Positions 31,586 to 42,837 of a stretch of 64,000 bases of DNA are shown piece after piece (within the stretch, counting starts at the first letter, position 1; each line of letters starts with the position of its first letter). The position numbers and the translations under genes are program-made. Origin of the DNA: Tilletiaria anomala UBC 951 (taxonomy: Eukaryota; Basidiomycota; Exobasidiomycetes; Georgefischeriales; Tilletiariaceae); NCBI RefSeq assembly GCF_000711695.1, contig NW_013547011.1, forward strand, positions 1 to 64,000, read 5' to 3'. The notes under the pieces are model-generated. The model saw only the letters and a program-made list of their open reading frames with translations. It was not told where the DNA came from and made no database searches.

Positions 31586-33691
31586 AAAGCATGTCGCTTA
31601 GAGTCGACCCTCCGTCCATCAGATGCCCACGGCTTGCAAGATGCCCCCACCCCCAGTATGAGTTTCTCCAGTCGCAACCGCGAGCAGATCCACATGACAC
31701 TTCCATCCCCGCCCCACTTTACCGCCGCCTGCGTCGCCCTCGAATCAGCTGCATTGCAAGTGACTTGCCCATACAACTTCGCATTGATGATTACCCAGTC
31801 AATAAGCAGCGCATACCGACGCGGTCAATCTGATCACCCTAGCACAGACCGTGCATCTTTGTCCATCCTCGTCGCAACCACTTGGGCTACAGGCTACAGC
31901 AGCAGGGGCAATAGGTGTCAAGTGACAATTGACGCGCTTCTTACTGCTTTCCGCCACCTTTCTCACGTCCTTGCACTATGTATGTGTAGCATTCATTGCC
32001 TGTTGTAATATCCGAATCCAAATTTGTCCGTGTATGTCTTCTCGCTGGCCCGATTTACCGGCAGAAGCAGCCGCTTGCATTCTACGTTCTAGCTCTGCGG
32101 TTGAGATGACCTGCGTGAAAAGCGATAGGTAGGGGAGGAGTACATAGGAAAACGTGACTCTGGCCTTGCAGCGGGCGCGGATCGTCGTCAATGTGACTCT
32201 TAAACGAACCTGGGGCTGGCCTATGAATATTAGGTGATGGGATGAAAGGGTTGTTTGAGTCGAATCTGGGTTTCTCACAATTTCAAAGGAAAGCTGCCAA
32301 AATTGTAGAGTATCTGGGGTCCTGGGTCGTAAAAAGCGGCTTCGGGGCAGCTCCTCCTGGAAACCCCCGAGCAGCTGGGCCTGCGGCTTGCGGCTAGGAC
32401 CCGACTTGGTACAAGGCCAAGGAAGCGGCTCAGAGGAGAGCGGAAATCCGGGGTCTCCGGCCGAGTGCGACACAGTTTCCGGGCCAAATCTTTTAATTGG
32501 CTTCCCAATGACCGCCTTCACGCTCCAAAACATTGGTCAGATTTTCAAAAAGGCGAACTATCCGTCCCAAAGTGGCGTAGGTTCGCTTATTATTGATAAA
32601 ATGGCACAGCTGGGCGTCCGTGGGCGCAGCAGGCGGCGATATGCTGCAGCTCAACTACAGTTGCCTCCATCAAAGGTCATCCCAATGCCTTCATTATCTG
32701 GACCGACGGGCGTCTGTTCTTTGGCGCTTTCATCTGTGTGCTGGCATCAGCGACAGAGGCAAGAATATTGTCTGGGATGCAGAGCAGGTTACTCCCGCTC
32801 TGTCCACCGGATGTCCCTCTTAACTGGGATACAAAGTGCAATCGGTTGGCCGGCGGTCTCGTCAACTCGGCTACGGCACTGGTCCCGCAAGCAAGCTCGG
32901 CAGCGCTTTCGGCAGGATGCCCCCAGCCGCTATACCCCTGCCTAGCAGCGCTACAGAAGTGCGTCCCAGCCAACGGCCTGCAGCTACAGCGTTAACGACC
33001 AAGCCTGCTGCAGCAAGTAGTTGAGCATCAGCATCGGCAGCCTACATAACTCGCAAGCCTTTTCCGCCCCTATGTCGCCCACCGCAAGTAGCGCCAGCCG
33101 CCTATATAGATTCGCTGTTTCGTCATACAAAGACGGCTCAACGAATGCATTGTCTTCTTCAACCCTTCGCCGCATCGGTTCCATACTCAGATTCTTAGGC
33201 AGCCGACAGCAATTCGTGCTTGAAAGCCTGGTTTCTTTGTTGCATGTGGGCTCATACCATGGGTAAAAGCATGATACAGACATGGGCATGGGCATCCCGC
33301 CATCGGGTTGCTCGAGCTGGTTGCTTTCGAGATCGATGCAGCAAGGCGACAAGTAGAGACTCCGATATCCAACTTCACTCGGGTGTCTCATAGATTGACG
33401 TGCTCGTCCGACTGCGTCACGCTGCCCCGTGATTTGATCCCTAACGTGACATCTACAGAAATTATTCCAAGTGTGGTGGCATTCCGCGCTCAATAGAGTC
33501 TCGTGAAAGAAGACATGGTCCCGTTCCTCGGTCGATGCCACGTGACAAGTGGACATCAACGGCGGTCGAATGACCTCGGGGAATGGGTTCCAGTCATCAG
33601 TCGCCATGTGCCGGCCGCAGTGGACGAGGTCATTCCAAGCTGACACCGCGGAAGCCTTGAGCCCATCGTCTCGTAAAAACGGCTGGTCAAC
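31586..33691. other. Unresolved region, possible gene fragments
   Basis: Several open frames of 100-220 codons exist on both strands (for example 32984-33646, minus). None shows a recognisable domain. On the plus strand around 32660-32750 one frame reads VASIKGHPNAFIIWTDGRLF, which looks protein-like but could not be joined to flanking exons. Confidence 0.3.
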
Positions 33692-35930
33692 TTACATCTT
33701 CGACTCGAACTCGACAAGTTGAAATACAAATTTGGCCTCAAGAAGAGATTGGCACTGACCCTCCTTAGACGCCGCGGCCTTGGAACAGTCGCCTCTCAGC
33801 GCTCGAGCTGCTTTAAAACAAGGCTCTTCGTCCCAAGAGCACCCAGTTGTACCCTTTTCGAGCACAACCCGGACATTGATGACTCTGAACTTGACCCACA
33901 CGAAGCGGATCTCCGGTACGCGCAAGATGTGCCGCGATCCGTGTCCCACAACGAGCAGGCGGATCTGGTCTCGTCCCGCGATCAGTGGTTTGATCGTGGC
34001 CACGGCTTCCTTGTCCGAAACGGGACCTCGTCCACCCTGGGTATGGGCAACATTCGGCAAATTGACAGATGAGGGGACGACATAGCTGGAGCCTGTACGA
34101 ACTTCTCGGCTATCGATGGAAAATATCATGCGCTGATCTCATCAATGACTCCAATTTCCTCCTTCAGTCGATCGAACACCGATACATGTTGCTCTTTCTT
34201 TTATTCGCTCACAGGTCTGTGGGGAGAAAGGCTGTTCTAGACTGTTGCCTGATGCGAAGCCCGATTCCGATTGCGAATATTAGCGGCATTTGACTCGCCG
34301 TTGACTCGCCAAAGAGGCGTATCTAAAGGGCTGTATTCGAGGGCTTGTTATGACGTGAACCGTTCCACTTGCGAAATGGAAGATCAGCGCGCAGCGCATA
34401 TTGCGCAGCGATGCACGTCACGTTGGTTACCTCCTGTGACCATGTTCGCCTTGTTTTCAAATCGTGATGGTTCGCGTCTGACTGCAGGTGCCGAGAAAAT
34501 CGCAGATTCTCGAAGAAAGATCCAGTCGCTTTGTTTTCCAGTGGAATCCCTGTCATCTGTGGCACTATCTCCTCCAGCATGCCCAACGTGGCATGTATTG
34601 TGAATGGCTCTCGACAAACTCATCACCGTCGGGCCCAGAATCATGCAGCTGAAAGTCTGGAATGTCCGCTGCCCCACGAAACTCTGACTCTCGGTCTTCC
34701 TCTTCCCATCCTTCTCGCCAGATGGGCCAGCCCCGCGCATAGTACTCCAGTTGAGTAGCCTGACGGTCCGCGTACGCCCAATGTGTGATATCACTCGCCC
34801 AGTTCTTCCACCATCGACGCTCTCCGGATCGCACGACATCCCACCAGGTCACATCATCAAAGCGAATGAGGTTCCGTACGAAATTCGGTCCCTGCGGACC
34901 TACCTTACACAAGCGGTCCAATTGCCACATACTTGATATTTGCACGTGATACCACATCCTGCGGAAGAGCAGCAGCGGCATATCAGCCAGATCGCTTGTA
35001 CAGATGGACGGCCCACAGAACCATTACGCCCACAAGGGCAGCACCACAATGTGCAAAGCGCAGCTTGCTTGTACCCATCTCCATAAATGCATGTTGCTTG
35101 CCTCGTTCATGGATATCAGATCTGGAAATTCGAGAATGAAGCTTTGTCCATCGGAAACTGCCCATCGCCCCTTCAGTGCCCGCTATCACAAACACATAGT
35201 GTGCGATCAGTCGGAGGTATAAAGGAACGTTAGCGTCAGGCCTCGGGTTGGGCTGCAGCAGGCTGCGAGCGCCCTGCTAGTCAGAAATACGATCAACCTC
35301 GCCTGATGACATCGTCTGGTAGAGCGATCATCTTCATTGAGGCGGCTGCCTTGATCGACGCAAGGCTTCAAGAACGCGCGGGTAAAGAAATCTTTTGCAC
35401 CCCATTCGTGGTGAGAAGAGTTCTGTCGGGGCTCTGCAATCTCCATGGCGCGGCGTTGTTCACGTCATCCGGGCTCCGGGGCTTCAGTTTGCCCATTACC
35501 CAATCAAAAGCATACAGGCAGCTGGAAACTGTGATCACACCTTGTTTTATGTCGAATCCCCTGACTTGACGAATCCCGGGAACTCCTTGGTCCTACAGAT
35601 TCTGCAGTCAAGACTCTTACCCGCAAAATGGGGATGTGAATCTGCTCCACAAGGCAAAATGTGGAGCGGTGATCCTACACAACCCCGGAAATGGGGTTGG
35701 TGGACCGCTGGATTTATCGAAGTCCAACAAGAAGGACTCAAACGCGAAGAGAGATAATGGATGATAGACCTGGTCATAGTCCTGAGGCGAGTCCTCGTCA
35801 ATCCATGATGCTCTTTGGCGCGTGTGTGATGACTTCAACGGCTTGTGTGAAGATGGTGACTTGGTGAACTTGTTGGACGAGACGTCCGGTGTGCCTGGGG
35901 CGGAAGCAAGTCGACGCTGATGTGAAACAG
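33692..35930 (-). CDS. Unidentified multi-exon gene, probable membrane protein
   Basis: Several minus-strand frames look coding and can be partly linked. An exon ending at 35621 (open from about 35930) reads TPDVSSNKFTKSPSSHKPL and YHPLSLFAFESFLLDFD and closes on a good donor (GCGG|GTAAGA). An exon 35273-35002 reads LLQPNPRPDANVPLYLRLIA and then a hydrophobic segment, GAALVGVMVLWAVHL. A donor GTACAA and a 43-bp intron (34959-35001) join it to a Trp-rich exon from 34958 to about 34565, with FDDVTWWDVV and ERRWWKNWASDITHWAYADR. A further frame, 33692-34100, reads IRFVWVKFRVINVRVVLEKG. Exons between these were not resolved, and start and stop are uncertain. I do not recognise the family. The gene would be divergent from the ADF-homology gene. 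Confidence 0.4.
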
Positions 35931-36470
35931 ACTGTGCGCCAGCGCCTCAATCTGTGAACCAAAGTCAAATCGATCCATCATGGGCCCAGCAGAGTCTGGG
36001 ATCGGGGCTTCGGGCTGACTATGGCGAGTGACTGTCGAATGGTGAGCGGACACTGCCACTTCCCACAGGGTTTGGATAGCAGCAACGCATCGTCCACTCG
36101 ATTTGATGTCGCAGCACCTCCTTGTTGTTGGCCCATGCCGATTTCTTTTGTGTCATATCCTCTGGTCATCGTCACCCGCACTTTTGCTTCGCCGGCCCAT
36201 CGCGTTGCCCTTTTCCATCGAGCTGTCTTACCCGACCGCCGAACGCGCGTGTCGATTTCCTGCACTTTTCTGTCAATCTGTCACCGTGTCCTCAAAATCA
36301 TCTGCTTGCCTGGCCTGCGCTACACGACAAGGTCGTCGCTTCCATCAGCATCGACGGCGTGAGTTTCCCTCACGCCTCATCGTCCATATTCCTACCCCTG
36401 CCCCTGCCTCCGCGGCCAACGACTACATCTCCACACAAGGCTGACACGACACCCGACGAGGTGATGCAAT
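35931..36470. other. Promoter and 5' UTR of the ADF-homology gene
   Basis: CT-rich sequence from about 36120 to 36420 without a long ATG frame fits a fungal promoter and leader. It is probably shared with the divergent unidentified gene. Confidence 0.45.
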
Positions 36471-39293
36471 ATGTCCGTCAGCCTGTCCGACCCTCGCATT
36501 CAGTTAGCGTACAACGAATTGCAAAGTGCGTCCGCCGGCACCGGCAGCAACGTCATTCTTGGCTACTTTGGATCCAATTCCATCTCTCTTCACAATCAAG
36601 GCACCGGTGGCGTCGAGGAGATCCGATCGTATCTGGATCCCTCCGAGGTGCGTTTCATCCTGCTCAAATATGAGGGCAAATTTTTATTTATTCAATTCAT
36701 GGGGGAGAACATTAGGTTAGTCATTGCGATGAGCCAAACCGCTTCATCCACAGCGAGACGATCGAACTAAACGTGTACTCTGCGACTCTTTCTATACGTT
36801 TCTGATGCAGTGGTGTAAAACGCGCCCGGGCGCTTGTCCACGGACGTGCGGTCTCCAAGCTGTTTGTCTGTCAGGATGCATCTATGCTTCTCACGAGTCC
36901 AGCAGAGGTGACGGAGCAGACGGTCCGCTCCAAACTGCGCATACTTCCTGCAACTAGTGGCAGTGGCCTGGGAATCACGCAGCAACCACAGCGACAGCTT
37001 GTTGAATCTACTGACGCAAGGAGCGTCATATGTGCTTCCACTTACATGTCAGCTGCGCGGAACAGAGCTAGCACCTCTTCTGACACAGGAACAGAACGCT
37101 CTACTGGCACTCATCAACCATACGCATATTCTTCGACGTCAACTCAGTTTCCCTTACAGAACCTTCCTGTGAACGTCGGCCCGCGCCTTCCGGCAGACGC
37201 GCCAGTGCTGCCCTCCGTCGCGCCGCTCAACCTTTCACGCAAGACCTCGTCGTCGAAATTGGTCAGTAGCTCCAATGCAGCCGTGCCCGCGCCGGCGCAT
37301 GTCACGAGCGACACAAACGGGACAGCCGGAGCCCAAACCCACGACTTGCCAAGTGACAGCCCGGCAGCGAGGAAAAGAAGTGGGAGCGGAGGTAGCTCAA
37401 GGTCAACTAGAAAGCAGGATGAATGGGCTGAGACGCTAGCGCATCCTTTGCCGAGCAATGTGGTCGCGCAGGGACGTAAAGGAACGCAAAATCAGGCAAG
37501 TGACCACGCAGCTGACGTGAACGGCAGCGGCACTTCACCAAGCTCATTTTCAAAATCTGGCTACAATCCACTGGCCGCTGCTGCTGCCGCGGCAGCGGCA
37601 GGGTCGGAGCGGGGCTCGCCTGCGCAGAAAATGTCCCAGTCTCAGACCACAGACAGGTGCAATCCATCCGGCGAACAGCCTGTGATCATCCAATATATCC
37701 AGCCTGGCTCCAGCGCAGGGTGTGATGCCCAGAGCTCATCCGCTGGAAGCAAACAAGCGGCACTATTCCCACAACCCCCTTCCGATCATGCGTCGGCGCC
37801 GAATGTTAACAACATCCTGGAGTCGATCACATCGCCCTCGGCAAGCGATGAAGTAAAGGCGCGAGGGCATGGGCGCAGTGTCAGCGCCAATATCAGTTCA
37901 CTGGATCCGCGCTTCGGCAGCACCCAGTGGCTGCCGCCAGGCCAGGCCCATCTTCGAACGAAGGAGCAAGATAAAGAAAATGGAAGGGAAAGAGAGCATT
38001 CTCGAAGCTTTAGTGCGAGCTTCCCTACTCCACCTCATTGCTCTTCGCCTTCGTCCATCTTGGAGCGCGGGACGCCAGCGAGCGAGCGTGCGTACCGGCG
38101 CCGCCTGGAGGCGAGCGGGCTTGAAGGCGAAAGCTGGATCTCACAGCACTCGCGCAAATACTTTGAGCGGGAGGATGACGAAAGGGGCTATGTGCAGCGC
38201 TATCGCGGATCGCCGCCCTCGCAAGATGGACCGCAAGCCTTCTTGCAGCAGCAGTACGGACAGCAAAAGAGCCTGCCTTCGACTCCACCACAGGTCGGTA
38301 CGCCGGAGCGACCCCACAGTCGCGCGGATCAAATAGGTGTGCACAGCGACGCGATCCTCGATGCTTTCTCTCCTGATACGATCAAGGCAATTGAGGCGCG
38401 GCGGCGCTTCGACACGGCGGAACACGCGACGCAGATGCAGCTGCAGAAGGCAAGGGCGAAGCAGGCCAGCGTCAGCATGCAGATTCGTGAGATTGAAAGA
38501 AGGGAGATAGAGAGGGCCCAAGGGGAGGAGATGACGCGCAAAATATGGAATCGCGAGCTGTACATTCGCGAGCGGCTGGATGCCTTTGAGCGCAGTAAGC
38601 TAGAGTCAGCGGTGAGTCCACCAAAGTCCCATGCACCTCGCAAGAAGAGCCTTGAATTCAGATCCTGATGCCTCGGCTGCGCTTCTCTTTTCCCAGGAAC
38701 GCCTGCGCCGCGCTGGCTTGGAGCAGGTACGACGCGAAGAGGCTCGGAAGCTGGACCAGCTTAAGCGCGAGAAGCGGCAAGCACACGAGGAGGAGAAGGA
38801 AGCGCTCGAGGAGAGCGAGCGAAGGCAGCGCGATTCGGCAGCGCGCGAGGCGAGGATGCGGCTGGCGGCGCAGGAGCGCAAGCAGCGCGAAGCCGAAGCA
38901 GCAGCCCGCAAGGAGGCGAAGCTGGCTGAGCGCAAGTCGCTCAAGGTCGAGTTCCAGAAGCTCAGCGCGCTCGACAAGCGCGCCGTCATCATGAGCGGCG
39001 GTATCAGTGTGCAGCAGCCCAACTCGACGATCTTCAAGCGCCGCTTTTACCAGCTGTTCTCGACCGAGCTACTCATCTTCAAATCCGAAGACGACATGAA
39101 GGACGTCCTGTTGAATGTCGGGCTGCAGGACACTGTGAGCAAGATCGAAGACGCGTTCGAGGAGGTGCAGATGGCGCACTCGTTCTGCATCACCTTAAAG
39201 CCGCCGATGGACCCTTTCACTGCATACATGGATTCCAAGGAGCAGAAAGACCTGCTTCTCACTGCCATCGAAGTCATTTCAAGGAGAGAGTAA
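36471..39293 (+). CDS. ADF-homology / coiled-coil / PH-domain protein
   Basis: Three exons (36471-36715, 36811-38611, 38697-39293) give 880 residues. Residues 1-~130 form an ADF-homology domain: SDPRIQLAYNELQS, VRFILLKYEGKFLFIQFMGENI, VKRARALVHGRAVSKLF and PAEVTEQTVRSKL, closest in style to coactosin/drebrin. A long disordered Ser/Pro-rich middle follows, then a strong charged coiled coil (about residues 640-760) running across the last intron. The C-terminal ~110 residues resemble a PH domain (MSGGISVQQPNSTIFKRRFYQLFSTELLIFK...). Together they suggest an F-actin-binding protein tethered to phosphoinositide membranes. Around 36960-37170 another frame also looks protein-like, so an extra small intron pair there cannot be excluded. 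Confidence 0.8.
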
Positions 39294-39495
39294 GGGAGCC
39301 ACTCGACGTGTTTGTTGTAGCAATATAATGCCGTTCACATCGCTTTTCGTGCCTGCTTGTAAGCTTTTTTTTGGGATTTTCCCGACATTTGCACATTGAA
39401 CGTGATTTGCAATGATATGAGCGATATGGTACAGCATGCTATGATACAGCTTTTGTGTTTCAATGCACCGCAAAGCGCGAGCGGCCGCATACATT

Positions 39496-41772
39496 CTACT
39501 CGACTTCAAACCAGTACCGCTTCAGGCTCATCTTCTTGTCCGCGGATAGCGCTTTAACGAGTGCGTTCGCCTCGTTCGCTTCGGGCGTACCGGCGAGTGC
39601 GGCGGCGGCGGCAGCGCTCGCGGTAGCATATGCGGCCGCATCTCGCGCGGCTTTGAGCTGCTGCTTGCCTATGAATGGAAGAGGGCGCACCGCCTCGCGT
39701 GCCTCATCCATCCTACGCCGTAGCCTGGCGCGCCGCTGTGTCTCCTCGTTGTCATTGTTGTCGTTGTCGTCATCATTCTTGTCTTGCGTTTCGTCTGCTT
39801 TGCTCCCGTCCGCTTCTTTTCCTTCTCGTGTTCCAGTCCGCTGTGGCTGCTGCCCAGGCTGGCGCGGGGAGAAAAAGTCTGGCGCACGCTGCAGCGCCTT
39901 GATCTTCAGGTCTTCAAACATGGTGACAATATCGCCCGAGCCTTTGCCCGCCTGGACAAAGCGCTCGGCGAGCCAGCAGATCATCAGCGGCGGCGGCGCG
40001 CTTCCCCACTTGGAATCTGCGACCTTCTTGGCGCCAGACTGAGCAGCGAGGGACGGAGCGCCGGTGCCGTCGAGTGCGTCCGAGGAGGGCAGGAAGGGCT
40101 GCAGGTCGAACGGCGAGCGCGGGGAGATGTTGAACAGGCTGCCGAACGTTGTCTTGATCGCGACTGCAGAGTCGTGGTACAGATCGAGGATGCTGCGCAC
40201 GGTTTCGTGGATGGACTGCATGTCCAGATGGAGCAGACGCTGCTCCTTTCCCTTGTCTTCCTGCTCACTCGTCGACCCATTGGGAAGCGTGGCGGAATGG
40301 CTTGGGGCATCGGTCTCCGCTGCGAGTGCGTGGTAGTTGCTTCGCATCTGGGACAGCAGCTCGTCCATCTGCGGCTGGAGGCGCGCAGCATCCAAGCTGC
40401 TGAGGTTGCCGCAATAGTCTGAGGCTGCAAGGAGAATTTCCTGCGCGAGATAGAGGCTGGCTGCGGCGATGATGTTGCTTGGATAGCACAGCACGGCGGA
40501 CGTGCGATGGCTTGCGGGGCCGAGCGGTGGGAGTTCTTGTCAGCAGGTGAGAAGCGAAAGAAGCTGGCCGTTCCTAGGGTACACTCACGCATCGCTCGCT
40601 ACACACCATGCCGTGGCGGAAGCTTCCTTGTCTATGCGCCACAGTCGTGCAAGCTTGACGACCAGCGTCAGCGCGGAAGAGGCGGTCGCGTGGAAGTTGA
40701 AGCATATGCTCTCGAGGAAGAGCTTTTCGAGAGCGTGCAGCTTCTTACGTTCGGCTTCGAGTGCCTTTGCGTCAACGTCGGACTCGGCGACGTGCCGGAT
40801 TCCGCCGGAAGCGAGCGGCGCTTCGAGCTTGGTGTTAACGAGCTGGGGAAAGCGGATCGCGTAGCTTGCGAGCAGCACATCGCGGCCGCGCTTGTATGTG
40901 TCGTTGACCTTGGCCGCGAGCGCGAGCGCGGCGAGCGACACCTCGTGCGGGACAAAGTCGCGCATGGGGAAAAAGAGATGAAAGCGCTGGAAGAGCAGCT
41001 GTGCCGTGCAGGTCGTGCGCTGCGGAAAGCCCATGCGCGCGCCAAGCGCAGCGACAAAGCCGCAGGCGGCCGCTGTGCGCGTCCGCTGCGCCTGGAGCGC
41101 CTCGCTGCTGCCGCCGGCCTGCTCGGCGAGCATCGCGGCCACCTCGCGTGCATTGAAGAAGGGAATGTATGCGCGCGTGTGCACGTCCATCTCGGGCTCG
41201 TTGCGCGACAGCCGCGCGCGCGCGTTCGACAGCAGCTCCTCCACCTCTTCCTGCTGCTTGCTCTCTTCGCGCACACTCAAGCGGTCTGACGCTTGGCGTT
41301 GACCTTGGTCCTGGTGCTGATGTTGGTGCTGGTACTGGTGCACCCGTTGCTCGCCACGCGCATCGTCTGGCGGGCCACGCATGTCTACTGATGCTGCTGG
41401 CTGTTGCTCAAAAGGACGAGGTGCAAGAGCATGGGTAGGCCCATGTGCAAGATGCGGCATGCCGGCGTGAAGGAGACCATGTGGGCGAGGGTCGTGACGG
41501 GGGTGGGGGTGGTGCGCCTGCTGCTGCTGCGGAGGGCGTGAGTAAAATGCTGACGGCGGCGGCCGCGGCGGCAGAGGAGGCGGTCCTGGCGCAGCACGAG
41601 GTACGGCGGTGGTGGCAGCCCCCGGAGGGTGAAACGGGGGTGGAGGCGGACCTGGCGGGCGGCTGTTGCTGGTGCTGCTACTGTTGCGATGCTGTTCGCC
41701 GTAGCGTCTTACCGCTGACGCAGACGCAGGCGGCGGCGGCGGCGGGAAGGCACCACCTGGCGGCGCGGCCAT
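39496..41772 (-). CDS. CTK2: Cyclin of the CTD-kinase type (Ctk2-like)
   Basis: Two exons (41772-40589, 40510-39496) give 732 residues. The first ~170 residues are Pro/His/Gln-rich and disordered. The first cyclin box includes CGFVAALGARMGFPQRTTCTA, LLFQRFHLFFPMRDF and SLAALALAAKVNDTYKRGRD. The second begins across the junction, SDAHRTSAVLCYPSNIIAAASLYLA, the very pattern seen in Ctk2 and cyclin K/T proteins. Ctk2 partners the Cdk Ctk1 and a third subunit to phosphorylate Ser2 of the RNA polymerase II tail during elongation. The C-terminal ~200 residues are charged and disordered. Cyclin T/K or Bur2 is the main alternative. Confidence 0.85.
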
Positions 41773-42837
41773 CGTGTGATGCTCGCGGGCGGCAACGGCG
41801 GACGACGGACGAGCGAAGCCGCGCTCCCCCGGTATGTGCCGTTAGCGAGACATGGCGGAGGCGCTCGAGAGCAGACGCGAGATGGACCTTGCCGTGATGG
41901 AATCGTCAGAAGCTTTGCAAACATCGAAGATACGATGAGAAGAGATCCACCCAGGGAGAAGGCGGTTCATGCATATTCTACGTACAAGTCAACAGGAGAG
42001 GGCCTCTTTAGCTACCCTTTATGTATCCGCCCTAAGGCCATAGCGACAGACACCAACGTATCGCAGCCGTAGCAGCGCACAGGGCTGATGGGAGGATGCG
42101 CCGTGGAAAGCTATGTGGCTCGCAGGGACGCCGCAGACGCTGAGAGTAGCTGAAAAACACCCCTTCCGTCGCCTGATGGGCCGACTTTTTGAGCGTGGGG
42201 CTTGCGCGAAGGAGGGGGGGTTGGATGCGAAAGCAGAGCTCTTTCGACTTGTTGGCTGTGTAGCAAGTAGCCCGTCTCTCTCGCAACACCCTGTAGCTGT
42301 ACAGTGTTGTCAATCGCAGTTCTTACACAAATAACCCTCTCATCATGGGGAGCGTCTGTCAGTCTGTGTTGAGGAGCGCTGAATGTAGATAGAGAGGCAA
42401 GGTAGGGTTGCTGTCGCTCTCAGCAATTTCGGGGAGGGCACTGTGGCAGTGTGTTTGTAGTGTGGGACACGCGATTCAACGAGGCTTTCAACTTTGGTCT
42501 CTTCGGTGACCTCAACGGTGATCCTTCGCCCGCCAGTCAGTCTTCGCCCGCGTCGCAGCTTCCCCCTTCTCTCTCGCCCTTTCCCGTCTCTCCGCCACGC
42601 GACCATCCCTTCTGTAGGGTTGTAATGCATCACGGGGCAATCGCAAGTTCAAGGCGGAGAGCAGAGGCGCTGGGCCCACTGCTCGCTGTGTGTGCATTGT
42701 CACCGCCAGCGTTCGTTCGCCTGCTGCGTCGTCGCAGACCAGACTAGGCCAGGCCATGCGCGACAGTCAGACAGCCAGCAGCCGTGAGAGCAGAGCCCGC
42801 GTTCCCGTTGGCACCCTTGACGCTTTCGCAGCAGCGC
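41773..42837. other. Divergent promoter region
   Basis: About 1.07 kb lies between the cyclin start (-) and Opi1-like start (+). The sequence near the Opi1-like gene is CT-rich (42540-42600). No gene or motif is recognised. Confidence 0.45.

Noticed and set aside
32500-33020. Protein-like plus-strand frames near 32.6 kb
   Set aside because: Frames change every ~100 bases and no set of splice sites joined them into a coherent protein.
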